25,830 nucleotides of DNA from JALXDT01 sp964634755 (GCA_964634755.1 CAZWJH010000028.1:1-25830); one strand, 5' to 3'. Positions 7,815 to 15,002 are shown, counted from the stretch's first letter. Notes: generated by a model from the sequence alone, not told the origin. Numbers and translations are program-made.

Positions 7815-7904
7815 ATGGGGACTGGTAGTACAGACTTACGAACCTCGTCAGGCCTGGAAGGGAGCAGCGATAAGTAAGACCCTGTACGTGCCAGTATCCC
7901 CATT
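7815..7904 (+). ncRNA. ffs: Small signal recognition particle RNA (4.5S-like)
   Basis: Scaffold RNA of the SRP; it binds Ffh and accelerates the Ffh-FtsY GTPase cycle. The hallmark apical motif is present: GGCCTGGAAGGGAGCAGC at ~7851-7868, containing the GGAA tetraloop and the asymmetric internal loop bound by the Ffh M domain. The flanks pair: GGGG...CTGG..GTACAG on the 5' side (7817-7833) with CTGTAC...CCAG..CCCC on the 3' side (7882-7901), giving a single long hairpin of about 85-90 bases without an Alu domain. It directly precedes dnaX, the same arrangement as scr-dnaX in Bacillus. Ends are set by pairing and may be off by a few bases. Confidence 0.95.
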
Positions 7905-7917
7905 ATAGGAAAAGATA

Positions 7918-9501
7918 ATGTCAGAATACAGGGCAATTGCAAGAAAGTATAGACCTCAGTTTTTTAAGGATGTAATATATCAACCTCATGTTGTGAAAAT
8001 ACTTCAGAACTCGCTAAAAACAGGAAAAATCCACCACTCATACATATTTTCAGGAATGAGGGGGGTTGGAAAAACTTCTGTTGCAAGAATATTTGCAAAA
8101 GCACTGAATTGTAAAGAGGGAGTATCTATTGAGCCCTGTAATAAATGTAGTAATTGTATTGAAATTACAGAGGGGAATTTCCCCGATGTTATTGAAATTG
8201 ATGGAGCTTCAAACAGGGGAATTGATCAAGTAAGAGAACTCAGGGAGATAGTTAAATATAAGCCGATAAAAGGAAGATATAAAGTTATAATAATAGATGA
8301 AGTGCACATGCTTACAAATGAAGCTTTCAATGCTCTTTTAAAAACATTGGAAGAGCCTCCAGAGCATACAGTTTTTATACTTGCGACCACTGAATTTCAT
8401 AAAGTTTTACCAACGGTTGTTTCAAGGTCAATAACACTTGATTTCAGGAGGATTCCATTTTTGGAAATTAAGGGTAGATTGAAATTTGTTGCTGAGCAGG
8501 AGGGAATAGAGATTTCCGACTGGGCTATTGGGAGAATTGCCGAGATTTCGGAAGGGAGTATGAGAGATGCTTTGAGTTTATTTGAACAGATTGTATCTTA
8601 TAGTGAAAAGGTTGACGATAGTACATTAAACAGCGTGCTTGGTATTGTGGATGATGATCTTCTTGAAAGAACTTTTAATACTATTTTTTCCAAAGATAAA
8701 AAGGAAGCTATTAAAATTGTGGAGGAAATCTTTGTATCTGGAGAAGATTTTTATCATTTTTACAAGCAATTTTTTGATTTTTTAAGAAATTTTCTTTATT
8801 TTAAAGAAACAGGAAAGTTTGACGAGAATTTTTCTGAAAGAGAAAGGGAATTCTTTAATAAAAACAGGGATAAAACCTCTTCATTGACAGTTTTAAGGTT
8901 ATTGAATTTACTTGAAAAATATGAATATTCATTCAGAAAAAGTTTTAACAAAAGGTATTTATTTGAACTTATTTTGCTTAATCTTATCTATCTTCAGGAA
9001 GCAATTAATCTTGATGAAGTTTATAGTAATGAGAATATAAAAAAAAATGACAAAATAGATGATATTAAAAGTGAAAAAAAAGGGAGAAATACTCCCAAAA
9101 TTAGTCATCAAAATAGCATCTCTTCCCGTTTTGACTCTACTCCAGAGATAAAAAAGGAAGAAGACAACCTTTTAGATAAACTAATTAAAGAAGCTAAAGA
9201 TGAAGAAAGTTTTTTGTGCAATTCTTTAAAGGATATTGTTAGAATTGAAATGGAAAAGAGTAAAATTATTTTTGTAATTCCTGAAAATAGAAAGGTTACT
9301 TATGATATGCTAATCAAGGGAAAAGAGAAGCTCAACGAGATGATAAAAAAGATTGTAGGCAAGCATTACTCTATTTTAGTAAGTTTTGAAAAGGGTTTTT
9401 CAAAAAAAAATTCTATGGATAAAATTATGGAGGATCCGAAGATAAAGGATTTCCTTGAACTTTTTAAAGGTGAAATTGTTGAAATAAAATCAGGAGGATA
9501 A
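7918..9501 (+). CDS. dnaX: DNA polymerase III subunit gamma/tau
   Basis: Clamp-loader ATPase of the replisome. The 527-residue protein begins with the AAA+ core: Walker A GMRGVGKT (46-53), zinc cysteines C65, C74, C77 and C80, Walker B IIIDEVHML (~124-132), the SRS arginine-finger motif (169-171) and GSMRDALSLFEQ (~213-224, sensor 2). Domain III ends at ~362. A low-complexity charged linker (~370-420) follows, then a tau-specific C-terminal region. Two A-runs (9039-9047 and 9074-9081) sit exactly at the core-linker junction and could yield a ~377-390-residue gamma form by slippage. The start is 14 bases after the SRP RNA, and the gene is followed by ebfC with an AGGAGG site overlapping its end. 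Confidence 0.97.
   Translation: MSEYRAIARKYRPQFFKDVIYQPHVVKILQNSLKTGKIHHSYIFSGMRGVGKTSVARIFAKALNCKEGVSIEPCNKCSNCIEITEGNFPDVIEIDGASNRGIDQVRELREIVKYKPIKGRYKVIIIDEVHMLTNEAFNALLKTLEEPPEHTVFILATTEFHKVLPTVVSRSITLDFRRIPFLEIKGRLKFVAEQEGIEISDWAIGRIAEISEGSMRDALSLFEQIVSYSEKVDDSTLNSVLGIVDDDLLERTFNTIFSKDKKEAIKIVEEIFVSGEDFYHFYKQFFDFLRNFLYFKETGKFDENFSEREREFFNKNRDKTSSLTVLRLLNLLEKYEYSFRKSFNKRYLFELILLNLIYLQEAINLDEVYSNENIKKNDKIDDIKSEKKGRNTPKISHQNSISSRFDSTPEIKKEEDNLLDKLIKEAKDEESFLCNSLKDIVRIEMEKSKIIFVIPENRKVTYDMLIKGKEKLNEMIKKIVGKHYSILVSFEKGFSKKNSMDKIMEDPKIKDFLELFKGEIVEIKSGG
9039..9047 (+). promoter_or_regulatory. A9 tract in dnaX, candidate slippage site
   Basis: Nine consecutive A residues are read as AAA AAA AAT from codon 375 after ATA. 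A -1 ribosomal shift, or one extra A added by RNA polymerase, gives a third Lys codon and then TGA at 9048-9050. Loss of one A gives Lys-Lys-Met-Thr-Lys and then TAG at 9056-9058. Either way a gamma-sized product of about 377-380 residues results. Thermus thermophilus dnaX uses transcriptional slippage at a comparable A9 run. Confidence 0.5.
9074..9096 (+). promoter_or_regulatory. A8 tract with adjacent GC hairpin in dnaX
   Basis: Eight A residues (9074-9081) include an in-frame A AAA AAA heptamer (9075-9081), followed immediately by the perfect hairpin GGGAG-AAATA-CTCCC (9082-9096). A -1 shift here ends at TAG 9102-9104 after seven further codons. The spacer is zero, unlike the 5-8 bases of a classic ribosomal -1 site, so polymerase slippage is the likelier reading. 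On the minus strand the same sequence is a hairpin followed by T8. Confidence 0.42.
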
Positions 9502-9502
9502 A

Positions 9503-9808
9503 GTGAAAGGTATTGATATTAATCAAATTTTTAAAATGGTTAAAGATGCGCAAGAAAAGCTTCAAAGTGAGATGGAAACTCTCGAAGTTGAAGGTAGTGC
9601 TGGTGGAGACATGGTAAAAGTAAGGATGAATGGCAAAAAGGAAGTCATATCAATCAAAATTGACCCGGAAATAGTTGATCCTGAAGATGTTGAAACTTTA
9701 GAGGATTTAATATTCTCAGCAGTAAACAGTGCATCTGAAAAAGTTGATCAGGAACTTCAATCAAAGTTACCGAATATTCCCGGTATGAATATACCTGGTC
9801 TATTTTAA
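9503..9808 (+). CDS. ebfC: YbaB/EbfC family nucleoid-associated protein
   Basis: A small DNA-binding protein of 101 residues, typical of the dimeric YbaB/EbfC family located between dnaX and recR in most bacteria. Visible family features are a Met/Gln/Lys-rich N-terminal helix (~8-25, MVKDAQEKLQSEMETLEVEG), the central beta segment MVKVRMNGKKEVISIKIDPEIV (~37-58) and a C-terminal helix ending in a Pro/Gly/Met-rich tail (LPNIPGMNIPGLF). The start codon is GTG, with a perfect AGGAGG ribosome site 5 bases upstream. Its intergenic distance to dnaX is one base and to recR seven, indicating one transcript. It is thought to bind DNA with little sequence specificity and may affect nucleoid structure or recombination. 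Confidence 0.95.
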   Translation: MKGIDINQIFKMVKDAQEKLQSEMETLEVEGSAGGDMVKVRMNGKKEVISIKIDPEIVDPEDVETLEDLIFSAVNSASEKVDQELQSKLPNIPGMNIPGLF

Positions 9809-9815
9809 TAAGCTT

Positions 9816-10424
9816 ATGGTAGGCTATCAGTATCCAGAAGTACTTCAAAAAGTAATTGATTTATTGAAAAAAATTCCAGGGCTGGGAAGAAAGTCATCTC
9901 AGAGAATTGTATTTCATTTGCTTAAAATGAATAAAGATGAACTTCATGAGTTGGGAAGCAGCATTTCCAATCTTAAAGATAAACTTTTTTACTGCAGTGT
10001 TTGTAATAATATAACAGATACTGATCCTTGTCCTATTTGCTCTTCTCAGGAAAGGGATTTTAAAAAATTATGTATAGTTGAGCAGCCTTATAATCTTTAT
10101 TCAATAGAAAGAACAGGAATTTATAAAGGAAAATATTTTGTATTGTTGGGAGCTCTTTCTCCATTAAAAGGGATTGGTCCTGATGATCTTCATTTGGATA
10201 AACTTGAAAGAATTATGAAAAAAGGAGAGGTTGAAGAGGTTATACTGGCAACGAATCCAACGGTAGAAGGGGAAGCCACATCAATATTTTTAAAAAAGTT
10301 CCTTTCAAAATTTCCGGGAGTAAAAATCACAAAACTTTCTGTTGGATTGCCTATTGGTTCGGACATAGATTATACGGACGATATAACTCTTTTAAAAGCT
10401 TTTGAAAAAAGATACGAAATATGA
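9816..10424 (+). CDS. recR: Recombination mediator RecR
   Basis: RecR works with RecO (and RecF) to load RecA on SSB-coated single-stranded gaps; it forms a ring-shaped tetrameric DNA clamp. The 202-residue protein shows all expected parts: helix-hairpin-helix IPGLGRKSSQR (~20-30), a C4 zinc finger with C60, C63, C72 and C75 (CSVCNNITDTDPCPIC), and a Toprim domain. The Toprim domain starts at LCIVEQPYNLYSIERTG (~85-101) and includes the acidic residues of the ATNPTVEGEAT segment (~147-157). The C-terminal SVGLPIGSDIDYTDDITLLKA segment is the Walker B-like region near the tetramer interface. The ribosome site is weak and the start is chosen by family length. The last codons contain the promoter for the next operon. 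Confidence 0.97.
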   Translation: MVGYQYPEVLQKVIDLLKKIPGLGRKSSQRIVFHLLKMNKDELHELGSSISNLKDKLFYCSVCNNITDTDPCPICSSQERDFKKLCIVEQPYNLYSIERTGIYKGKYFVLLGALSPLKGIGPDDLHLDKLERIMKKGEVEEVILATNPTVEGEATSIFLKKFLSKFPGVKITKLSVGLPIGSDIDYTDDITLLKAFEKRYEI

Positions 10425-10430
10425 GATAAT
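10402..10430 (+). promoter_or_regulatory. Promoter of the mglB-mglA operon within the end of recR
   Basis: -35 TTGAAA (10402-10407) lies in recR codons, followed by a 17-base spacer and -10 GATAAT (10425-10430) right after the recR stop. The expected RNA start near 10437 gives a ~23-base leader with a GGAGA ribosome site before the ATG at 10460. Confidence 0.5.
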
Positions 10431-10459
10431 TTGTAAAAATATTGTGAGATTTTGGAGAA

Positions 10460-10960
10460 ATGGAAGAAATATTATTATTGTATGAAGAGGATTATAAGAG
10501 AATAAAGGAAGTTATCTCAAGATTAAAAGAGGAGTGCAAATCGGATCTTGTGTTTTTAGCAGATCAATCGGGGCAAATAATCTCTTCCATTGGAGGAATT
10601 TCAGGAATTGACTTGCCAACGCTCTCTTCTCTTACAGCTGGAATTATAGCAGCAAGTGTTAGAGTGGGAGAGCTTATTGGTGGTGAAAAATTTTTTTCAA
10701 TAACAAGTGAAGGAAATCGTATAAGTTTTCAGATTAACCTTATAAGAGAAAGGTTTATTTTAGGCGTAATTTTCGATAAAAGCACTACGATAGGCTTGAT
10801 AAGATTAAAGATGGCTAAGGCAGGAAAATATTTGGAAGAAATTTTTGAGGCTATTTTAAACAAAATAGACAAAGATAAAGCAAGTTTCGGGGAATTAGAA
10901 TCTCCATTCCCTGAGATTACAGAGGATGATATTGATAAGCTATTTGGAGATGAAGATTAA
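10460..10960 (+). CDS. mglB: Roadblock/LC7 domain protein, MglB-like GTPase-activating partner
   Basis: A 166-residue soluble protein with the Roadblock/LC7 fold. The VFLADQSGQIISSIGG beta-hairpin is at ~31-46, the long helix LPTLSSLTAGIIAASVRVGEL spans ~51-71, and a second sheet (ISFQINLIRERFILGVIFD) lies at ~89-107, followed by a Thr/Leu-rich helix. An acidic tail (~145-166) extends beyond the domain. In Myxococcus and Thermus, MglB dimers stimulate GTP hydrolysis by MglA and set cell polarity for motility. It is immediately followed by an MglA-like GTPase with a one-base stop/start overlap, which is the main reason for naming it mglB. The operon has its own promoter at the end of recR. Confidence 0.87.
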   Translation: MEEILLLYEEDYKRIKEVISRLKEECKSDLVFLADQSGQIISSIGGISGIDLPTLSSLTAGIIAASVRVGELIGGEKFFSITSEGNRISFQINLIRERFILGVIFDKSTTIGLIRLKMAKAGKYLEEIFEAILNKIDKDKASFGELESPFPEITEDDIDKLFGDED

Positions 10961-11553
10961 TGGTTTTTGTAAATTATCTTGAAAAGAAATTAGAGTTCAA
11001 AATTGTATATTATGGCCCGGGATTGTCTGGTAAAACGACAAATTTAAAGTATATTTATGATAAACTTGATGAAAAGAATAGAGGTCCTTTTACTTCAATT
11101 CCTACTCAAAGTGAAAGAACATTATTTTTTGATTTTCTACCAATGGGATTGGGAAAAATCGGAAATTTTGATGTGAAATTTTCTCTTTATACTGTACCTG
11201 GCCAGGTCTTTTATTCAGCAAGCAGAAAACTTATTTTAAAGGGAGTTGATGGTATTATTTTTGTGGCAGATTCTCAGGAAGACAGGTTAGAAGCAAATAT
11301 AGAGAGTATAAATGATTTAATAGATAATCTTTCTGATTATGGAATTGATTTTTATCAATTACCTTATGTCCTTCAGTTAAATAAAAGGGATTTAAGAACA
11401 GCTCTTCCGGTAGAGACTTTAGTAAAAGAATTGAGACGAAAAGGAGAACCTGTAATAGAGGCGGTGGCTACAAAAGGAGTAGGGGTATTCAAATCTTTGA
11501 AATTAATAGCCAAGTTAGTTTTAAAAAGGGTGAAAAACCTTCACGGTAGCTAA
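10960..11553 (+). CDS. mglA: MglA-like Ras-family GTPase
   Basis: A small GTPase of 197 residues that in Myxococcus xanthus controls cell polarity and motility switching. The P-loop is GPGLSGKT (19-26). The switch region keeps R53 (SERT) and Q82 (in TVPGQVFY, 78-85), residues with the same numbers as the catalytic Arg and Gln of MglA. The MglA-type Thr replaces the usual Asp of the DxxG motif. NKRD (141-144) gives guanine specificity, and FVADSQ (~101-106) is characteristic. It overlaps mglB and the following PP2C gene by one base each, so GTPase, activator and phosphatase are probably made together. No MglA-linked motor genes (agl, pil) are visible nearby; the flagellar and CheW genes are the only motility context. 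Confidence 0.94.
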   Translation: MVFVNYLEKKLEFKIVYYGPGLSGKTTNLKYIYDKLDEKNRGPFTSIPTQSERTLFFDFLPMGLGKIGNFDVKFSLYTVPGQVFYSASRKLILKGVDGIIFVADSQEDRLEANIESINDLIDNLSDYGIDFYQLPYVLQLNKRDLRTALPVETLVKELRRKGEPVIEAVATKGVGVFKSLKLIAKLVLKRVKNLHGS

Positions 11554-12293
11554 TGCAAAATATTACATGGTTTGGAAAATCGGAAAAAGGGGGGTACAGA
11601 GATAGAAACGAAGATTATTTTAGGTTTTATGAAATAAGTGATGATCATTATTTTCTTGCAATAGCAGATGGGATGGGGGGGCATTCACATGGTGATTTGG
11701 CTTCAAAATTAGCTGTTGATTTTTGTCTTGAGTTTTACAGAAAAAATTATTTTAAAGAAGAATTTGATACAGATGTGCTTTTAGAAAAGGCATTATTTTT
11801 TGCTCACAATCAAATACGAAATATGACAGACAATTATAAACAGGATATTATTGTGGGAACAACTCTTTCAGTTATTGTTTTTAAAAATAAGACAGCTTCT
11901 TTGGTTCATGTAGGTGACACGAGAATTTATCTTTTAAGAGAGGAGAAAATTTTACAGCTTACTACAGATCATAGTCTTGTAAACACATTAAAAAGACTAA
12001 AACTTATAAACAAGAAAGAAGCAGAAATTTACCCCAATAAAAATGTATTGACACAATCTGTTGGGGTAAGATTAAATATTTCACCTCAGAGGATTAAAAA
12101 AATTGAAACACGAAAAGATGATATTTTCCTTTTGAGTACCGATGGACTTCACGCAATGTTTAGCAATAATGAAATACTTAAAGTATTTAAAGCTTATAAG
12201 TTGAAAAATGCTTTGAAATATCTTGTGAATGAGGCTCTTTTAAGAGGAAGTAGGGATAATGTCACAGGTCTTGCAATTAAGTTTAATAGATAA
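11553..12293 (+). CDS. PP2C-family serine/threonine phosphatase
   Basis: Metal-dependent (PPM/PP2C) protein phosphatase of 246 residues, soluble and close to the minimal catalytic domain. The N-terminal motif RDRNEDYF (16-23) provides the phosphate-binding Arg and metal-binding Glu/Asp. ADGMGGHSHGDLAS (~38-51) holds the catalytic metal Asp and Gly. VGDTRIYLLR (~121-130), TTDHSLV (~139-145), LLSTDGLHAMF (~193-203) with the metal Asp, and the C-terminal SRDNVTGLAIKF (~233-244) complete the set. It resembles bacterial PrpC/Stp phosphatases that oppose Hanks-type kinases, but no kinase gene is adjacent. Its start shares a base with the mglA stop, tying it to the polarity GTPase module. It overlaps plsC by 35 bases. 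Confidence 0.92.
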   Translation: MQNITWFGKSEKGGYRDRNEDYFRFYEISDDHYFLAIADGMGGHSHGDLASKLAVDFCLEFYRKNYFKEEFDTDVLLEKALFFAHNQIRNMTDNYKQDIIVGTTLSVIVFKNKTASLVHVGDTRIYLLREEKILQLTTDHSLVNTLKRLKLINKKEAEIYPNKNVLTQSVGVRLNISPQRIKKIETRKDDIFLLSTDGLHAMFSNNEILKVFKAYKLKNALKYLVNEALLRGSRDNVTGLAIKFNR

Positions 12294-13017
12294 AATTTTT
12301 ATTTATTTGAGAAATATTATAGCCCTTTCCTTGTTAATATTTTTTGCTGTTTTGGCTATCATTCCTATTTTAATAGTTTATATTACAAGGTGGCAACCAA
12401 TCCTGAGTAATTATGTAAAATTTGCGATAAAAACGCTTATGTTTGTACTTGACTTAAAACTTGAGCTTAAAAATTTTGATAAAGAAATTTTTAATAATAA
12501 GCAGTGGATTGTAATTGGTAATCACACAAGTTTTCTTGATCCTGTAATTTTGTTTAGTACTGTCCCCGGGACATTAAGATTTTTTTACAAATCTGGAGTG
12601 GATAAAGCCCCAATAATTTCTTGGGCATTTAAAGTATCTAAATATATTTCAGTTGACAGGGATAATCCAAGAAAGGCTGAGGAGTCAGTCAGAAGAGCAA
12701 TAAAAATCATAAAAGAGGAGAAAAGCGATAGCATTGGAATTTTCCCGGAAGGAACAAGAAGCAGAGATGGTAAGATAAAAAGATTTAAGAGAGGGGCATT
12801 TGTTTTGGCTAAAGAGCATAATCTTCCTATTTTACCGGTTTATTTTAGAGGTTTTTATTATGCTATGCCTAAAGGAAGAAAATTGATATATCCTTCTAAA
12901 CTTGAAATAGAATTTTTACCGCCAATTTCTGAGGATGTGGTAAAAAGCAAAAACGATAAGGAATTAAGGGACCTTGCTTATGATTTGTATAAAAAGATAG
13001 AAGAAGAAAGTTTATAA
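12259..13017 (+). CDS. plsC: 1-acyl-sn-glycerol-3-phosphate acyltransferase (PlsC-like)
   Basis: Transfers an acyl chain to lysophosphatidic acid to make phosphatidic acid in membrane lipid synthesis. The 252-residue protein has an N-terminal membrane helix (~19-43, IIALSLLIFFAVLAIIPILIVYI), then the acyltransferase motif I NHTSFLDP (H89, D94). It also has GTLRFFYKSGVDKAPIISW (~104-122), motif III FPEGTRSRDGKIKRFKRGAF (162-181) and motif IV LPVYFRG. The first ATG at 12259 lies inside the PP2C gene, and a TTG at 12307 could be a later start; the exact N-terminus is uncertain. The 3' end runs 6 bases into convergent cheW, so the two stop codons abut. Confidence 0.92.
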   Translation: MSQVLQLSLIDKIFIYLRNIIALSLLIFFAVLAIIPILIVYITRWQPILSNYVKFAIKTLMFVLDLKLELKNFDKEIFNNKQWIVIGNHTSFLDPVILFSTVPGTLRFFYKSGVDKAPIISWAFKVSKYISVDRDNPRKAEESVRRAIKIIKEEKSDSIGIFPEGTRSRDGKIKRFKRGAFVLAKEHNLPILPVYFRGFYYAMPKGRKLIYPSKLEIEFLPPISEDVVKSKNDKELRDLAYDLYKKIEEESL

Positions 13018-13491
13018 AGCTTTTTCTATTACCTCTTTTTCTTCGGCAGATAAGATTTTGTCAATATCTATGAAAATTACCAATCTATCATCAAGCTTTC
13101 CAACTCCTGCTAGGAACTCTGATCCAATTTTGCTTACAAGAGGCGGTGTTGGTTCAATAAGTTTTGTTGGAATTCTTAAGACTTCAGTTACACTATCCAC
13201 TAAAAATCCAATAAAGTGATTATCTATTTTAGTAACTATTATTTTTGTATCTCTATTATCTTTTAATTCTTCGAATTTAAATCTTTTCCTTAATGAAACA
13301 ATCGGGATTACCATTCCTCTCAGATTTATAACTCCTTCGATAAAATCGGGAGAATCGGGAATAGGAGTGATGTCAACGGGCTTTATTATTTCCTGAACTT
13401 TCAGAATATCAATCACATACTCTTCATTTCCAATTTTAAATCCTACCACTTGCTCTATTTTATTTTCTGTAGTTTCATTTTTCTGCTCCAT
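13012..13491 (-). CDS. cheW: Chemotaxis scaffold protein CheW
   Basis: CheW links chemoreceptors to the kinase CheA in membrane-proximal signalling arrays. The open frame extends to 13569, but the ATG at 13491 preceded by AAGGAGG (complement of ~13496-13502) is clearly the start, giving 159 residues. After a polar N-tail (~1-14) the CheW fold runs to the end. It includes VVGFKIGNEEYVIDILKVQEI (~15-35), TPIPDSPDFIEGVINLRGMVIPIVSLRKRF (~42-71), the IIVTKIDNHFIGFLVDSVTEVLRI stretch and the VGKLDDRLVIFIDIDKILS segment near the C-terminus. The gene stands alone between plsC and manB, with no cheA or receptor visible. It has a promoter of its own and converges on plsC. Confidence 0.96.
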   Translation of the reverse strand: MEQKNETTENKIEQVVGFKIGNEEYVIDILKVQEIIKPVDITPIPDSPDFIEGVINLRGMVIPIVSLRKRFKFEELKDNRDTKIIVTKIDNHFIGFLVDSVTEVLRIPTKLIEPTPPLVSKIGSEFLAGVGKLDDRLVIFIDIDKILSAEEKEVIEKAL

Positions 13492-13522
13492 CTTTACCTC
13501 CTTTACGGTAAGTTTATTTATT

Positions 13523-13551
13523 TTTTTAACACAAAAAGAATAATCCGTCAA
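13523..13551 (-). promoter_or_regulatory. Promoter of cheW
   Basis: Minus strand: -35 TTGACG (13546-13551), 17-base spacer, weak -10 TAAAAA (13523-13528). A leader of about 25 bases with a strong AAGGAGG ribosome site precedes the ATG at 13491. The -10 is poor, so confidence is moderate. Confidence 0.42.
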
Positions 13552-13575
13552 TATGTTTTTCCCCATCATTTTTAA

Positions 13576-13604
13576 TTGCCTTGAAAAATCTTATTTGATA
13601 TAAT
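13576..13604 (+). promoter_or_regulatory. Promoter of the manB operon
   Basis: -35 TTGCCT (13576-13581), 17-base spacer, perfect -10 TATAAT (13599-13604) with a TG one base upstream (TGATATAAT, extended -10). A ~25-base leader with CGGAGG leads to the ATG at 13636. It is divergent from the cheW promoter. Confidence 0.65.
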
Positions 13605-13635
13605 TTTTTATCTTTAATAACGGAGGTTGGAATAG

Positions 13636-14997
13636 ATGTCAATCAATAAGAATATCTTTAGAAATTATGATATCAGAGGGATTGTCGGCAGAGATCTGAA
13701 TTCTGAAACTGTTGAAAAAATAGGAAAGGCTTTTGGAACTGTGCTGAGAGAGAAAGGCAAAAAAGAAATTTTTGTAGGTAGAGATGCAAGAACACATTCT
13801 CCCGAATTAAGAGATTATTTGATAAAAGGACTTTTATCCACTGGTTTGAAGGTGATAGATCTTTCTATGGTCCCGACTCCTGTTTTTTATTTTGCCGTTT
13901 TTTATAAGAAAAAGGATGGTGGAGTTATGATCACAGGTTCTCACAATCCCCCTGAGTACAATGGTTTTAAATTAATGGTAGGAGAAAATGCTCTGTTTGG
14001 AGATCAAATAAAGGCTCTTTATGATATTATTATAAAAGAGAAATTTAGAATTGAAGAGGGAGGAGAACTTCTTTCCTACAACATTTTGCCAGAGTATGAA
14101 GAGTATCTTTTAAATGACATAAAGCTTAAGAAAAAGCTAAAAATTGTAATTGATGCTGGAAATGGAGTAGGGGGATTTGTTTCAGTTCCTGTTTTTGAAA
14201 AGCTCGGAGCGGAAGTTATTGAGCTTTATACAGATCCTGACGGAAATTTTCCAAACCACCATCCTGACCCAACTGTTCCAAAATATATGAGAGATTTAAT
14301 AAGAAAAGTAAAGGATGAAAAAGCGGATTTTGGTATAGGTTATGACGGAGATGCTGATAGAATAGGTGTTGTTGATGATAAAGGGAGGCTTCTTTTCGGA
14401 GATCAAATACTTTACATAATGGTTCAGGATATTTTAAAAGAGGTTCCTGGCGGTAAAATTATTGCTGATGTTAAGGCTTCTCAAATTTTATTTGATGAAA
14501 TAGAAAAATTGGGCGGAGTACCTATAATGTGGAGAACCGGGCACTCCTTTATTAAAAGTAAAATGAAAGAAGAAAATGCTATACTTGCAGGGGAGATGAG
14601 TGGACACATATTTTTTAAACACAGATACTTTGGATTTGATGATGCAATTTATTCATCGTTGAGATTTGCTGAGATTATTTCAAAATATGATAAAAAGGTC
14701 TCCGAATGGGTAGATGAAATGCCAAAAGTTTACAATACCCCTGAAATTCACATGGAAAGCACTGAAGAGGGAAAATTTAAGATTGTAGAGAAATTAAAGG
14801 AGTATTTTAAAGATAAATACAAAATAATTGATGTTGATGGTGTTAGAGTGCTATTTCCTGATGGCTGGGGGCTTGTAAGAGCATCCAATACTCAGCCGAT
14901 TTTAGTAATCAGATATGAGGCAAAGAGTGAAAAGGCTCTTAGTAAAATAAAAGAAGAGATAGAAAAGGCTCTTAAAATTGTTAAAGAAGAGGTCTGA
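13636..14997 (+). CDS. manB: Phosphomannomutase/phosphoglucomutase
   Basis: Interconverts mannose-6-phosphate and mannose-1-phosphate (and often the glucose forms), feeding GDP-mannose synthesis. The 453-residue alpha-D-phosphohexomutase has the N-terminal FRNYDIRGIVG, catalytic phosphoserine S102 in TGSHNPPEYNGFK, the metal-binding loop DGDADR (237-242), the sugar-specificity loop GEMSGH (319-324) and the phosphate-binding C-terminal RASNTQPILVIRYEA. GEMSGH is the form seen in dual PMM/PGM enzymes such as AlgC. It heads an operon with uppP and a GDP-mannose pyrophosphorylase, which supports a phosphomannomutase role rather than phosphoglucosamine mutase. Confidence 0.93.
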   Translation: MSINKNIFRNYDIRGIVGRDLNSETVEKIGKAFGTVLREKGKKEIFVGRDARTHSPELRDYLIKGLLSTGLKVIDLSMVPTPVFYFAVFYKKKDGGVMITGSHNPPEYNGFKLMVGENALFGDQIKALYDIIIKEKFRIEEGGELLSYNILPEYEEYLLNDIKLKKKLKIVIDAGNGVGGFVSVPVFEKLGAEVIELYTDPDGNFPNHHPDPTVPKYMRDLIRKVKDEKADFGIGYDGDADRIGVVDDKGRLLFGDQILYIMVQDILKEVPGGKIIADVKASQILFDEIEKLGGVPIMWRTGHSFIKSKMKEENAILAGEMSGHIFFKHRYFGFDDAIYSSLRFAEIISKYDKKVSEWVDEMPKVYNTPEIHMESTEEGKFKIVEKLKEYFKDKYKIIDVDGVRVLFPDGWGLVRASNTQPILVIRYEAKSEKALSKIKEEIEKALKIVKEEV

Positions 14998-15002
14998 TTT
15001 CT

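Noticed and set aside
13492..13569. 26-codon N-terminal extension of cheW
   Set aside because: A strong AAGGAGG site places the start at 13491, CheW folds start just after it, and the extension overlaps the likely promoter.
13636..14997. Phosphoglucosamine mutase (GlmM) as identity for the mutase
   Set aside because: The metal loop (DGDADR) fits several mutases, but the GEMSGH loop and the uppP-manC neighbourhood fit phosphomannomutase/phosphoglucomutase better.
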